A DNA stretch of 64,000 nucleotides from Shouchella xiaoxiensis (GTDB lineage: Bacteria; Bacillota; Bacilli; Bacillales; Bacillaceae_D): positions 1-64,000 of the forward strand of contig NZ_JAFBCV010000005.1 in the NCBI RefSeq assembly GCF_016907895.1. The letters are read 5' to 3'. This document shows, piece after piece, positions 43,170-53,162 of this stretch (position 1 is its first letter; each line of letters begins with the position of its first letter). Below the pieces are notes generated by a model that did not search any database, was not told where the DNA came from, and saw only the letters and a list, made by a program, of their open reading frames with translations. Position numbers and translations under genes: made by a program.

Positions 43170-44111
43170 CTAGCGCCCCCTTGTTTTTGGATCAATGGCA
43201 TCTTGCAAGCCGTCACCAAACACATTAAATGCGTACATTGTTAAGGAGATAAAGAAGGCTGGGAAAAACAATCGCCACCAATGACCTGTTAAAATGGCCG
43301 ATAATCCATCTTCAGCAAGTGAACCCCATGACGCAAATGGTGCAGAAATGCCAAGTCCTAAAAAGCTCAGAAAAGCTTCAGCAAAAATAGCCGATGGTAC
43401 TGTAAGAGTCATTTGAATAATAATGGGTCCCATCGTATTCGGGAGCAAGCTTTTTCTAATAATATGAGGCGTGCTTCCTCCAAATACTTTGGAAGCTAAA
43501 ACATATTCATTTTGCTTTAACGACAACACTTGTCCCCTTACAATTCGCGCCATTCCAACCCATCCCGTCACAGTCAGTGCAACAATGATCGTAAATAGAC
43601 CTGGCCCCATTATGACCATTAATAAAATAACAACTAAGAGATATGGTAAACCATAGAGCACCTCGACAATTCTCATCATGATTGAGTCGGTGCGTCCACC
43701 TTTATAGCCCGATACACCGCCGTAGACAATACCGATTACACAATCAATTAACGCTGCGGCAAAACCGACGAATAACGAGATTCGAGCGCCGTACCATGTT
43801 CTTGCAAACATATCGCGTCCAAGTGCATCCGTTCCAAACCAATACGTTGATGAAGGAGGCTGATTTACTTGAGTAAGATCTCCTCCGGTTACGGAGTTGG
43901 GTGAAATCCATGGACCGATGATTGCCATGATAATAAGCCCAATCATTGTAAACAACCCGAGCATAGCTAACTTATTTTGCCTAAGCCGAATCCAAACCGA
44001 TTTCCAGTAAGAGAGAGATGGCCTTGACACGACTTCTGCGTTTAATTTTGCTGTATTACGCTTAAACAAGTCATCGCTTACTTGTTGACCTTTGGAATTT
44101 AGCAGTGCCAT
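43170..44111 (-). CDS. dppC: dipeptide ABC transporter permease DppC
   Basis: A 313-residue permease with six TM helices. An N-terminal cytoplasmic extension (1-45) precedes the first helix; the EAA loop is EAFLSFLGLGISAPFASWGSLAEDG near 250. 2 bp from dppB. Confidence 0.94.
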   Translation of the reverse strand: MALLNSKGQQVSDDLFKRNTAKLNAEVVSRPSLSYWKSVWIRLRQNKLAMLGLFTMIGLIIMAIIGPWISPNSVTGGDLTQVNQPPSSTYWFGTDALGRDMFARTWYGARISLFVGFAAALIDCVIGIVYGGVSGYKGGRTDSIMMRIVEVLYGLPYLLVVILLMVIMGPGLFTIIVALTVTGWVGMARIVRGQVLSLKQNEYVLASKVFGGSTPHIIRKSLLPNTMGPIIIQMTLTVPSAIFAEAFLSFLGLGISAPFASWGSLAEDGLSAILTGHWWRLFFPAFFISLTMYAFNVFGDGLQDAIDPKTRGR

Positions 44112-44113
44112 TT

Positions 44114-45037
44114 CTACTCCCCCTCCCTTTTATGCAATCGGATGCGTGGGTCGAGGAATCCATAAATGATGTCAACAATAAATAACATCACAAGCAAAAT
44201 CGCGCTGTAGAAAATGGTTGTTCCCATAATAACTGGGTAATCTCGATTGTTAATTCCTTCAACAAAATATCGCCCAATACCAGGGATAGCAAATATTTTT
44301 TCTATAACAAAGCTTCCTGTCAGCACTCCTGCAACGAGTGTCCCCATAATCGTCACGACTGGCATTAGTCCATTGCGCAGTGCATGTTTGGTCACAATGG
44401 TAAACGGCGAAAGACCCTTTGCTTGGGCAGTTCGTATGTAGTCCTGCGTTAAAACATCGACCATCGTTGAACGCGTCAATCTCGCAATAATAGCCATTGG
44501 TGATGTTGCTAGTGCAAATACGGGTAAAATCATATGCTGCCAACTCTGCCAAAGTGCTACAGGCAGATAATCTTTAAATGCATTAATTAATAGCGCTGCT
44601 AGAATAAAGTTTGGAATGGATAACCCTAATACTGCTAACGTCATCAGGGTATAGTCAATTAATCCGTTACGTCTTAACGCTGCAAGTACTCCAAGTGTGA
44701 CACCAGAAATAAGCGCAAAGCCAATTGCATACAGTCCTAGTTCAAGCGATACAGGAAATCCTCTAGAGATCAAATCATTTACCGATACAGCCGGTTGTGA
44801 AATTGATGGACCAAAATCAAACTGTAACAACGAGCGCAGATAATCAAAATATTGCACAATAACTGGTTGATCTAATCCAAAATAAGCTTCTAAATTCGCT
44901 TGAATAGCTGCATTTGTTGTTTGCTCACTATTTAACGGTGACCCTGGAACGGTATGCATTAGTAAAAATGTAGCAGTTATAATAATCCACAACGTAACGA
45001 TCATCGCCAAGAAGCGGCGACTAACATACTTCAGCAT
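44114..45037 (-). CDS. dppB: dipeptide ABC transporter permease DppB
   Basis: A 307-residue permease with six TM helices. It has the family N-terminus (RRFLAMIVTLWIIITATFLLMHTVPGSP) and the EAA motif region YIRTAQAKGLSPFTIVTKHALRN near 195-217. 15 bp from dppA. Confidence 0.94.
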   Translation of the reverse strand: MLKYVSRRFLAMIVTLWIIITATFLLMHTVPGSPLNSEQTTNAAIQANLEAYFGLDQPVIVQYFDYLRSLLQFDFGPSISQPAVSVNDLISRGFPVSLELGLYAIGFALISGVTLGVLAALRRNGLIDYTLMTLAVLGLSIPNFILAALLINAFKDYLPVALWQSWQHMILPVFALATSPMAIIARLTRSTMVDVLTQDYIRTAQAKGLSPFTIVTKHALRNGLMPVVTIMGTLVAGVLTGSFVIEKIFAIPGIGRYFVEGINNRDYPVIMGTTIFYSAILLVMLFIVDIIYGFLDPRIRLHKREGE

Positions 45038-45052
45038 CTTCTTCGCCCCTCT

Positions 45053-45874
45053 TTAACAAAACGTTGTTTGCATCGCAAGCTCAGTCATAACCAACATCGC
45101 TTGATACGCCTCTTTTACATCACGGGCATGAAAAGAAACCGTTGTGCCATTGTCAATTTGCGCACCAGGCATTAAAGCAGCCCATTCTGCTTGACCATAG
45201 TTGGCAAATTCAATATGTAAGACGGGCTTCTCAGTTAATGTTAACGGTTCCATTTTTGTTGCATTCACTAAAGCGGCTTGTGTTTGCTCCTGCAATAGTA
45301 CTTTACTCTTAGTTGGTGACAAACAAAGTGCTGCAGACCTTGATTGTGCCGTTTTCACAGGAGCGGTTATGACGCCAGGTAACAGTTGCTCCGCTTCTTC
45401 GCATGCTGCGGCATCTCCAGCGACCATTAAAACCGGAATCTCATAATACCCGGCTAAATACGCATTTAAGCCCATCTCACCAATCTCATGCCCATTCAGC
45501 CACATGGAGCGTACACCAAAAATCATCGTATGACTCATGACGCCTGGCTTTGAAGCTCGTGCATGATAACCCAGAAATAGTGCCCCCGCAAATGTCTGGT
45601 CCAAACCTTGCATCATTGAGTAAGGCTTAACCTCACCTGAAATGAGTTTTACCTCTTCATGGAGCTTTTCTACTAGAATGTTATTCATTTTTCCATGAGA
45701 ATCATTTGCCACAAACTCCGTACACCCATTTTGAAATGCAGCACTTGCAACATGATTTACCTCGTCCGTCATTAATTGTTGCCCTCGTTCATAAAAACGC
45801 TCACCAGGAGTGACAAATTGTCGATCAACTAACCCAGATATTCCCTCCATATCAACTGATGCATATAGTTTCAT
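45053..45874 (-). CDS. dppA: D-aminopeptidase DppA (M55)
   Basis: A 273-residue zinc peptidase that releases N-terminal D-Ala from D-Ala-D-Ala and short peptides. Metal-binding residues: Asp8 and Glu10 in SVDMEGISG, His in NDSHGKMN (near 60), His in LGYHARA (near 104) and the late Glu. Length equals B. subtilis DppA (274). First gene of the operon, as in B. subtilis. In B. subtilis CodY and AbrB repress it; no clear CodY box is visible here. Confidence 0.94.
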   Translation of the reverse strand: MKLYASVDMEGISGLVDRQFVTPGERFYERGQQLMTDEVNHVASAAFQNGCTEFVANDSHGKMNNILVEKLHEEVKLISGEVKPYSMMQGLDQTFAGALFLGYHARASKPGVMSHTMIFGVRSMWLNGHEIGEMGLNAYLAGYYEIPVLMVAGDAAACEEAEQLLPGVITAPVKTAQSRSAALCLSPTKSKVLLQEQTQAALVNATKMEPLTLTEKPVLHIEFANYGQAEWAALMPGAQIDNGTTVSFHARDVKEAYQAMLVMTELAMQTTFC

Positions 45875-46179
45875 CGCTTCCCTTCTTTCTTTTGATCAAT
45901 TATTATGGTCGGCTCTAATTCTATTCGCATCTCTTCTTTATTTCTCCTGCATTCATTTCGATTTATTTAAGGAATTTTGTCAATTAACCTCACATTCAGA
46001 CTCTTTACACATTAAATAGGTCGTCTTTTATTATTACTGGGCTTTCTTTATAAGAAGGTTCTCCAGATCAATTTGTATAAACAAGTAGCAAACATTTTAT
46101 AAAGCAACTAAAAACATATTTCTTCTTTATTCGAAATCATTTACAATTAGGGAATTCTACTAAGTTAAAATGGAGCAAA
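45875..46179. other. dppA-rarD divergent intergenic region
   Basis: A 305-bp A/T-rich region between divergent genes. On the minus strand a perfect TTGACA (45978-45983) lacks a good -10 at 16-18 bp, and on the plus strand a TACAAT (46141-46146) lacks a good -35. A CTTCTTATAAGAAG-like dyad is near 46050. I see no gene, riboswitch or convincing CodY site. Confidence 0.4.
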
Positions 46180-47097
46180 ATGATGACACCTACTGACTCT
46201 CAACATTCTGGAGTATTGGCCGCTTTCAGCTCTTATCTTATTTGGGGGTTACTTCCTCTTTACTGGGCGATGCTTTCATTCCTTCCAGCTTTAGACGTAT
46301 TAATGTATCGCATTCTTTTTGCTTTTATCTTCATGCTTTTCCTCTATCTTTTTTCAAGAGACAAACGAATCTACAAGCAAGAACTACAGTGGGTTTTCAC
46401 GAATAAAAAAGCATTTTATCAAATGAGCTTGGCTGCTTGTTTAATTAGTGTGAATTGGTTTCTATTTATTTTTGCCGTTACGAGCGATAAAGTAATTGAT
46501 GCGAGCTTGGGGTATTATATTAACCCTTTGCTAAATGTTGTGCTCGCCATGGTCTTTCTAAAAGAGAAGCTTAGTAAAGCAGAGATCGTAGCTGTTTGTT
46601 CAGCTTGCGTCGGGGTGAGCATCTTAATTTTACTAAGTGGCCACATCCCATGGGCTTCTTTTGGTATGGCTCTTTCTTTTTGTCTGTATGGTTTGATTAA
46701 ACGGACGATCCCTTTATCTGCCAAGAGCGGTCTGCTCATTGAAACGATTTTGGTCACACCTATTGCCATTCTGTATCTTTCCTTGTTATCCACAACAGAA
46801 TGGAATCAATTTAATCTAGAAACCCTTGCCCTGCTTTTTGGCGCGGGTATCGCTACAGCGGTTCCACTAATGCTCTTTTCCTACGGGGCTAGAAGAATTT
46901 CTTTTTCACTAATAGGCTTTTTGCAATACATAGCACCTACTTCAATGCTCATACTCGGTATATTTGTCTTTGGTGAACCGTTCACTTCCGTTGAGTTTCT
47001 AGCCTTTTTGTTTATCTGGATTGGATTAATTGTTTTTACATCTTCAAAATTACTAGAACGTAAAAAACGAACGCTCACTTCTTCTAAAATGAACTAG
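46180..47097 (+). CDS. rarD: RarD-type EamA/DMT transporter
   Basis: A 305-residue membrane protein with ten TM helices in the DMT fold. The N-terminus GVLAAFSSYLIWGLLPLYWAML is typical of RarD; VNWFLFIFAVTSDKVIDASLGYYINPLLNVVL near 88-120 is the conserved first EamA repeat. The substrate of RarD is not known. AAAATGGAGC precedes the ATG. Single gene. Confidence 0.87.
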   Translation: MMTPTDSQHSGVLAAFSSYLIWGLLPLYWAMLSFLPALDVLMYRILFAFIFMLFLYLFSRDKRIYKQELQWVFTNKKAFYQMSLAACLISVNWFLFIFAVTSDKVIDASLGYYINPLLNVVLAMVFLKEKLSKAEIVAVCSACVGVSILILLSGHIPWASFGMALSFCLYGLIKRTIPLSAKSGLLIETILVTPIAILYLSLLSTTEWNQFNLETLALLFGAGIATAVPLMLFSYGARRISFSLIGFLQYIAPTSMLILGIFVFGEPFTSVEFLAFLFIWIGLIVFTSSKLLERKKRTLTSSKMN

Positions 47098-47146
47098 TAC
47101 ACTAATTCGTGTATACTAAAAAAAACGAATAAAAGGAAGTGTTTCT

Positions 47147-48202
47147 ATGACAACCTACCGCGGGTACATTGGTACATATACAAAAGGAGAAAGCAAGGGC
47201 GTTTACTCCTTTACTCTTGACAGCAACAACTATAAGGTAAGTGATATTTCTCCTGTTGCTGAATTAAAGGACCCCACGTATGTGGCTATTAGCGACAATG
47301 ACGAAATGATTTATGCGGTTATGAAAGAAGACGGTGCTGGTGGAATTAGTGCTTACCACATTAACAAGCAGACTGGAGAGCTTTCGTTTGTCAATAAAGC
47401 CATTACAGCAGATGGTGGACCATGCCATGTAACCATTAACACAGACCAAACAAAAGCATTAAGCGCCAATTACCACAGTGGAATGATTACGGCCTTTACG
47501 CTTAACTCAAATGGGTCAATTAAAGAGATCTCTTCGACTGCTCAACACGTTGGAAGCGGTCCAAATGACGAACGACAAGAAAAAGCCCATGCCCATTTCT
47601 CTGGCTTTACTCCTGAGGAAAACTACGCGGTTGCAGTTGATTTAGGAACAGATGAAGTGATTTTGTACACGTTGGAACAAGGTCAATTACATAGTCACTA
47701 CACCTATCATGCACCGCCAGGCTCAGGTCCAAGGCATATTGCCTTTCATCCGCATGAGCCTTATGCCTATATCATGACGGAATTATCAAATCAAGTTATC
47801 GTCTGTCATTACAATGCTGATTTAGGTGAGTTGAGAGAACTGCAGCTTATTTCTACACTTCCAGAGGGCTTCGTTGAACATAGTCAAGGCAGTGCAATTC
47901 ATCTATCGAAGGATGGGAAATTTGTTTATGCTGGAAACAGAGGAAATGACTCGATTGCCTGTTTCTCAGTAAACGAGCATTCTGGTGAACTTGAACTGTT
48001 GGAAATTGTCTCAACAGAAGGAAGCTGGCCCCGTGATTTTCAGATTGATCCATCAGGCTCTATCCTACTCGCTTCCAATCAAGAGTCTAGCACGCTTACC
48101 GTGTTTTCCCGCAATAAAGAAACTGGGAGATTAACACTGCAGGAAGCTCACATTGATGTGCCTTATCCTGTATGCGTAACGTTCTTAACCGAGCCTATCT
48201 AA
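47147..48202 (+). CDS. lactonase-family seven-bladed beta-propeller (6-phosphogluconolactonase-like, YkgB)
   Basis: A 351-residue protein of the Pgl/lactonase family (YkgB in B. subtilis). It starts YRGYIGTYTKGESKGVYSF and contains the conserved DGGPCHVTINTD, KAHAHFSGFTP, GSGPRHIAFHPHEPYAYIMTEL and GNRGNDSIACF blocks, one per blade or so. It would hydrolyse 6-phosphogluconolactone in the pentose phosphate path; other sugar lactones are possible. Single gene between rarD and a terminator. Confidence 0.85.
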   Translation: MTTYRGYIGTYTKGESKGVYSFTLDSNNYKVSDISPVAELKDPTYVAISDNDEMIYAVMKEDGAGGISAYHINKQTGELSFVNKAITADGGPCHVTINTDQTKALSANYHSGMITAFTLNSNGSIKEISSTAQHVGSGPNDERQEKAHAHFSGFTPEENYAVAVDLGTDEVILYTLEQGQLHSHYTYHAPPGSGPRHIAFHPHEPYAYIMTELSNQVIVCHYNADLGELRELQLISTLPEGFVEHSQGSAIHLSKDGKFVYAGNRGNDSIACFSVNEHSGELELLEIVSTEGSWPRDFQIDPSGSILLASNQESSTLTVFSRNKETGRLTLQEAHIDVPYPVCVTFLTEPI

Positions 48203-48213
48203 ACTACACACAA

Positions 48214-48243
48214 AAAAGCACATTGCCGAAGCAATGTGCTTTT
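48214..48243. terminator. bidirectional terminator
   Basis: AAAAGCACATTGC/GCAATGTGCTTTT stem with CGAA loop between the convergent lactonase and ald genes. Confidence 0.85.
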
Positions 48244-48245
48244 TG

Positions 48246-49367
48246 TTATAGAGTTGATAAGGCTTCCTCTGTTTCTTTAAATGCAAGGTCTAAATCTCGC
48301 GCAACAGCATGGTAGGTAACAAAGCCACCAGCTGTATTTAACCCTTTTAATAACGAGTGATTTGCAAATAAAGCGTCTTTTACACCTTTATCTGCTATTT
48401 GTTTTGCATATGGAATCGTCACATTCGTCAAAGCAATTGTTGACGTACGTGGCACAGCTCCTGGCATATTCGCAACTGCATAATGAATAACACCATGCTT
48501 TGTATACGTTGGTGCGTCATGTGTAGTGACGCGATCTGCGGTTTCAATAATACCACCTTGGTCAACCGCAACATCAACTACGACGCTTCCCGCATTCATA
48601 CTGGCAACCATTTCTTCGGTTACAAGCTTTGGTGCTCTTGCCCCAGGAATAAGGACAGCACCAATCACTAAATCAGCTTCTTGCACAGCAACGGCAATAT
48701 TGAGTGGATTAGACATCATTGTCTGGATGTCATTGCCAAACTGGTCGTCTAACTGACGTAATCGCTCTGCACTAACATCAAGTAAGGTCACGCTTGCGCC
48801 AAGACCGATTGCCATCTTGGCAGCGTTTGTACCGACTACTCCACCACCAATAATCGCAACTTTTGCTCGCTTAACCCCAGGAACGCCCGACAACAGTATT
48901 CCTTTTCCGCCATTCGTCTTCTCAAGGAACTGTGCACCAATTTGCGTTGCCATTCTGCCAGCAACTTCACTCATCGGCGTGAGCAGTGGCAATGTCCGGT
49001 TTAATTCAACCGTTTCATACGCGATTGCTGTCACGCCGTGTTTGATGAGTGCCTCTGTGAGAGCACGCTCCGCTGCTAGATGTAAGTATGTGAACAAAAT
49101 GAGACCAGGACGGAAATGAATGAATTCAGATGCCAACGGCTCCTTTACTTTCATAATCATGTCTGCTTTAAGCCATACATCACTTGCTTTATCAAGGATT
49201 GTTGCTCCTGCCTCTTGATACTCTGCATCTTTAAAGCCACTTCCAATACCCGCTTCTGACTCAACTAAAATATGATGTCCGCTTGTAATCAGCGTAATGA
49301 CGCCAGCTGGCGTTATTGCCACTCGGTTTTCGTAGCTTTTTATTTCTTTAGGTATTCCAATAATCAT
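48246..49367 (-). CDS. ald: alanine dehydrogenase
   Basis: A 373-residue NAD-dependent enzyme that converts L-alanine to pyruvate and ammonia. N-terminal [21 protein letters not shown] (substrate Arg15), Lys75 in MKVKEPL, catalytic His in TYLHLAAE (about 96) and the Rossmann motif [10 protein letters not shown] near 174. In B. subtilis it supports growth on alanine and sporulation. The regulator gene adeR lies directly upstream on the same strand. Confidence 0.96.
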   Translation of the reverse strand: MIIGIPKEIKSYENRVAITPAGVITLITSGHHILVESEAGIGSGFKDAEYQEAGATILDKASDVWLKADMIMKVKEPLASEFIHFRPGLILFTYLHLAAERALTEALIKHGVTAIAYETVELNRTLPLLTPMSEVAGRMATQIGAQFLEKTNGGKGILLSGVPGVKRAKVAIIGGGVVGTNAAKMAIGLGASVTLLDVSAERLRQLDDQFGNDIQTMMSNPLNIAVAVQEADLVIGAVLIPGARAPKLVTEEMVASMNAGSVVVDVAVDQGGIIETADRVTTHDAPTYTKHGVIHYAVANMPGAVPRTSTIALTNVTIPYAKQIADKGVKDALFANHSLLKGLNTAGGFVTYHAVARDLDLAFKETEEALSTL

Positions 49368-49481
49368 TTTGAAAGCCCCCTTGAATTCTTCTAGTCCTAC
49401 TAGTATATCCAGAAAAGCGTTTTCTTTCTTTAGGTAGATAAACTAAAAATAAGACAATCGATTTGTGTATTTTACACAAGT

Positions 49482-50654
49482 CTATTGTCTCCGATGTAAG
49501 TCAAGATAAATGCCAATCCGTTCAGTTGGGTCTTTTAATTGTAAACCAGTCAAATCAGTTATTCGTTTTAAACGGTATTGAAGCGAATTTAAGTGGATGT
49601 GCAATGCTTTTGCCGTAGAAGAGACGTGCCCATTATTCTTGACATATACCATCACGGTTTCCAGTAAGCTTGTTTGATTCAGTAAATCGTATTCTTCAAG
49701 AATGACAATAGCCGGATGATCACCGATTAGATAGGCTTTTTCTTCATATGGCTGAATATAGCGTAATGCTCCTGCTTCATAATAAAATAGTGCATTCTTT
49801 AATTCATGAGGGTAACGTTGTTTTAAAATGAGCATTGCCTTCGCTTGTTCGTATGATCGAGCAACATGATCAATTGAAGAAGACGGGTTTCCACAACCCA
49901 TTATAAGATTTTCTGGTAATTGTTTAACAAGATGACTCACACTATGTACAATTGAACGATTTGATAAGAACGCGATCATGTATCTACCATCAAACATATA
50001 AAGAGCGGTGGTTTGTTCAATGATTACTTGGCATTGCGTTAAATGTTCCATTTTATTTTCAAAATCAATCATAAAAATAGTGTGTACCGCACCAGCTAAT
50101 TTCGTTTCTTCTGGAACTTCTTCCTGAATATACGTATTCGTTAACAGTTTCCAAAGTTTTTCTTCCGTTGACGCTTTTCCTTGAACGTTTCCTTTTTTAA
50201 TAAGAAGACTAGCCGCTTTAATGGCAACCCGCTTCATCCACTGCTGTTCATAAACAGTTAAAACGCGAGTTGCCTCTGATACCCATATATAGCCAATCAC
50301 TTGATTCAATTTATCTCGAATTGATAAAGCCACTCTTCTTCCTAAACCAACATCTGGAATACCTGCAATTAAAACAGGCTCAGGTGATTGATTTAAAGAA
50401 GTCATGATACCCTCTTTCCAAAAGCGATGGATAAGTGTACTTGGTACTTTGCGACCAATAATCGTAGCAACTCGTGCTGAATCAGTGCCCTCACCGTGCT
50501 CAGAATAAGCAAGAAGGTGATGATGATTATTTTCAATTGTAATGGGGCAAGCCAATAACTGGCCTAAATTCTCAGCGAATGCGTCTAACGTGGTAAAGCC
50601 TTGGTGTAAAAATTGTGTATACGTATCCGACACACAATCACCCGCTTTCTTCAT
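49482..50654 (-). CDS. adeR: PucR/CdaR-family activator AdeR
   Basis: A 390-residue regulator: a GAF-like N-terminal domain, a GGDEF-like central domain (about 165-300) and a C-terminal PucR HTH (NNGHVSSTAKALHIHLNSLQYRLKRI, about 350-375). In B. subtilis AdeR activates ald in response to alanine; adjacency to ald supports the same role. The ATG at 50654 is very close to AAGGA; a GTG at 50633 (VSDTYTQF) is an alternative start. Confidence 0.85.
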   Translation of the reverse strand: MKKAGDCVSDTYTQFLHQGFTTLDAFAENLGQLLACPITIENNHHHLLAYSEHGEGTDSARVATIIGRKVPSTLIHRFWKEGIMTSLNQSPEPVLIAGIPDVGLGRRVALSIRDKLNQVIGYIWVSEATRVLTVYEQQWMKRVAIKAASLLIKKGNVQGKASTEEKLWKLLTNTYIQEEVPEETKLAGAVHTIFMIDFENKMEHLTQCQVIIEQTTALYMFDGRYMIAFLSNRSIVHSVSHLVKQLPENLIMGCGNPSSSIDHVARSYEQAKAMLILKQRYPHELKNALFYYEAGALRYIQPYEEKAYLIGDHPAIVILEEYDLLNQTSLLETVMVYVKNNGHVSSTAKALHIHLNSLQYRLKRITDLTGLQLKDPTERIGIYLDLHRRQ

Positions 50655-50722
50655 ATCCTTCTGTTAATCCGTATCACAAGTATACCAATAGATCGGTGAC
50701 CATGCATAACGAGAAAAGCTGA

Positions 50723-52141
50723 CTATTGGTTTTTAAACGTTTCTAATGCCCGCTCTCTCGCTTTTTTATGATCAACAATTGGATCTGGATAGCGGCTACA
50801 GTTATACATTTGTTTTTGTTCCGTTGTCATTTTTTCCGGTGAATGAATAAATTTAGAAGGGACATCCTGCAACTCTTCTACAAATTGGCGAATAAACCGC
50901 CCATGCTTATCAAACCGTTCCGACTGCCTTGTTGGATTGAAAATTCGAAAATACGGTACAGCATCCGTACCTGTCGAAGATGCCCACTGCCAGCCTCCTA
51001 TATTTGAAGCTGCATCATAGTCAATCAACTGCTCAGAGAAATACTTTTCACCTTCTCGCCAATCAATTAACAAATGCTTCGTCAAAAACGAAGCCACTAC
51101 CATGCGCAATCTGTTATGCATCCAACCTGTTTCATTTAATTGACGCATCGCCGCATCAACAAGGGGAAAGCCTGTCACCCCTTTTTTCCAAGCCTTTAAT
51201 TGGTCATGATCCTTTCGCCAATTAATGTCACGGTAATTTGATTGTATTTCTTCATTCTTGCTATTAGGATAGTTTGCATAAATCATGTTGTAGAAATCCC
51301 GCCAAGCAAGCTCCTGAATGAATGTCTCCACCCCTTCTGTCTGTTCCAATTCATCCGCTTTAGCCAACGCTGCATGGTAAACTGAACGAATGGATAACGA
51401 ACCGGTCCGTAAGTATTTTGATAGCTGACTAGTTGCATCTTTTTCAGGCAGATCTCGATTTACATGGTATGTCGCAAGATCATTCTCTATGAACGATTCC
51501 AATTGCTCATACGCTGATGCTTCTCCCGCAAACTTCTTCCACCTTCCCGTTTTTTGCTGCATTAATTGACTGTAAGCTCGCTTACCTTCCTTTAATTCAG
51601 TTACGTTAACAAGCATTTGTTTCTTTAACTGTTGGCAGTCGTAGTCGTGAATCATTGGTTTTTCTTCCGCTCGCCATTTCTTATAGTAAGGGCTGAAGAC
51701 TTTATACGGTGTCCCATCATCTTTGACAATCGATTTTGATCCATGTAAATGATGATCAATCACTTTAACCGTTTTTAGACCCTTTTGTTTTGCCCATTTC
51801 TCAAATGTCTGATCTCTTTTTTGACCAAAAGCAGTCTCATCTTCATGAAAATAAATGGCTTCTATCTTTTCGACGGATGTTAAGAGCTGATCGAAGCCTT
51901 TCTCCATTTCACCAGTTAAAAAGTGTATTGGCAGCTTTTTCTCTTCAGCATTCTCTACAAATGAATGAAGCGTTTCATAGAAATAATCATGCCTAACTGT
52001 AAATTCATCTGTTAATGCTGGATGGATATGAAACACAAATAATAGTTGATCATCCTTGTCCATTTCTTTTAGTGCTTCTGCAAGGGCTGAATGATCGTTA
52101 AGACGCAAATCTCTCCGAAACCAAATAACGTGGACGCTCAA
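50723..52141 (-). CDS. phr: deoxyribodipyrimidine photolyase (class I)
   Basis: A 472-residue cryptochrome/photolyase. The N-terminal alpha/beta antenna domain (1-130; VHVIWFRRDLRLNDHSAL) is followed by a helical FAD domain. FAD-binding and DNA-binding motifs include FIQELAWRDFYNMI (about 270), GVTGFPLVDAAMRQLNETGWMHNRLRM (about 325-350) and DYDAASNIGGWQWASSTGTDA (about 385). It splits pyrimidine dimers with light. The start is TTG with GGAGG seven bases upstream. Solo gene. Confidence 0.94.
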   Translation of the reverse strand: MSVHVIWFRRDLRLNDHSALAEALKEMDKDDQLLFVFHIHPALTDEFTVRHDYFYETLHSFVENAEEKKLPIHFLTGEMEKGFDQLLTSVEKIEAIYFHEDETAFGQKRDQTFEKWAKQKGLKTVKVIDHHLHGSKSIVKDDGTPYKVFSPYYKKWRAEEKPMIHDYDCQQLKKQMLVNVTELKEGKRAYSQLMQQKTGRWKKFAGEASAYEQLESFIENDLATYHVNRDLPEKDATSQLSKYLRTGSLSIRSVYHAALAKADELEQTEGVETFIQELAWRDFYNMIYANYPNSKNEEIQSNYRDINWRKDHDQLKAWKKGVTGFPLVDAAMRQLNETGWMHNRLRMVVASFLTKHLLIDWREGEKYFSEQLIDYDAASNIGGWQWASSTGTDAVPYFRIFNPTRQSERFDKHGRFIRQFVEELQDVPSKFIHSPEKMTTEQKQMYNCSRYPDPIVDHKKARERALETFKNQ

Positions 52142-52214
52142 ATGAATACCTCCATAATAATGAAACTTTTATCATGATGAAATAATAGCCTTTTTACCCC
52201 TTGTTAAAACGTAT

Positions 52215-52245
52215 AAAAACGCTTTACATGATGTAAAACGTTTTT
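52215..52245 (-). terminator. terminator of the sulfurtransferase gene
   Basis: AAAAACGTTTTA/TAAAGCGTTTTT stem (one G-U on the RNA) with a 7-nt loop and T5 at its end, read on the minus strand. Confidence 0.6.
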
Positions 52246-52256
52246 CACGTTCTTTC

Positions 52257-53075
52257 TTATTCAATTGGATATTGATCATGGGTAATCCAGTCACTCCATG
52301 AACCAGGATACAATTTAACATTCGAGTATCCTGCTTTTTTTAAAGCCATGACGTTCGGACAAGCTGAGATACCTGAACCACAGTAAACGATGACTTCGCT
52401 CTCTTTATTGATGGCATTGAAATGTACACCAAGCTCTTCATTGTTCTTCCACTTCTTATTATCAGCCAGTATTTCTTTCCAGAAATAGCTTAGCGCTCCT
52501 GGAATATGTCCAGCTTTTGCGTCAAGTGTTTCACTCTGACCACTATAGCGATCGAATGTGCGCGCATCAATAAGTACAACATTGTCGTCAGCAAGTTTTT
52601 TGTATACCTCTTCAGCCTCAATGCGTTCATTATTTCGAATAGTAGGCGTAAACTGAATCGGCGTCCTTGGCTTAACTTCATTTGTAGTAGGGAACCCTTT
52701 TTCTTTCCAAGCAGAGATTCCACCTTCAAGTAATGCAACCTGATTCTTCCCAAGATAATGTAGCATCCACCATACACGACCAGCAGCCATTCCGCCATTA
52801 TTGTCATCATAAACAACGACTCTTGAATCTTCATTAATTCCTTTTTTCGCAAACATATCGGCCATCTTTTGCGGCGACGGCATCGGATAGCGTCCGCCAC
52901 CCTCTAAAGAAAGGTCTGCCAACTCAGTTGCCATATCAATAAAAAGCGCTCCTGGAATATGGTCTTTGTTGTATTCCCTTCTTCCAAATTCTAAGTCGAC
53001 CAAGTCATGCCTTGCATCTAAAATCACTATATTTTCTTCTTGCTGAGCATTTAACCACTCTGAAGTTACGATCAT
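52257..53075 (-). CDS. tandem-rhodanese sulfurtransferase
   Basis: A 272-residue protein with two rhodanese domains. The N-terminal inactive one is about 5-135 (VVVYDDNNGGMAAGRVWWML), the C-terminal one about 155-270 with the catalytic Cys in VYCGSGISACPN near 232. Thiosulfate:cyanide or 3-mercaptopyruvate sulfurtransferase type; the CGSGISA loop fits the mercaptopyruvate/TST group. The frame opens at GTG 53084 but ATG 53075 is better placed after GGAGTGAGG. Confidence 0.88.
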   Translation of the reverse strand: MIVTSEWLNAQQEENIVILDARHDLVDLEFGRREYNKDHIPGALFIDMATELADLSLEGGGRYPMPSPQKMADMFAKKGINEDSRVVVYDDNNGGMAAGRVWWMLHYLGKNQVALLEGGISAWKEKGFPTTNEVKPRTPIQFTPTIRNNERIEAEEVYKKLADDNVVLIDARTFDRYSGQSETLDAKAGHIPGALSYFWKEILADNKKWKNNEELGVHFNAINKESEVIVYCGSGISACPNVMALKKAGYSNVKLYPGSWSDWITHDQYPIE

Positions 53076-53129
53076 TTTCCTCACTCCATTTCTTGAACGC
53101 TTTTTAAAAGGATCTCATATAAACAAAAA

Positions 53130-53154
53130 AAAGACTAGTGAGATACTAGTCTTT
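53130..53154 (-). terminator. terminator of the iron-binding lipoprotein gene
   Basis: AAAGACTAGT/ACTAGTCTTT stem, 5-nt loop, then TTTTTTTT on the minus strand. Confidence 0.8.
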
Positions 53155-53162
53155 CACGGATA

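Noticed and set aside
45971-45985. CodY-like site upstream of dppA
   Set aside because: Only about 9 of 15 positions match AATTTTCWGAAAATT, no better than chance in such A/T-rich DNA.
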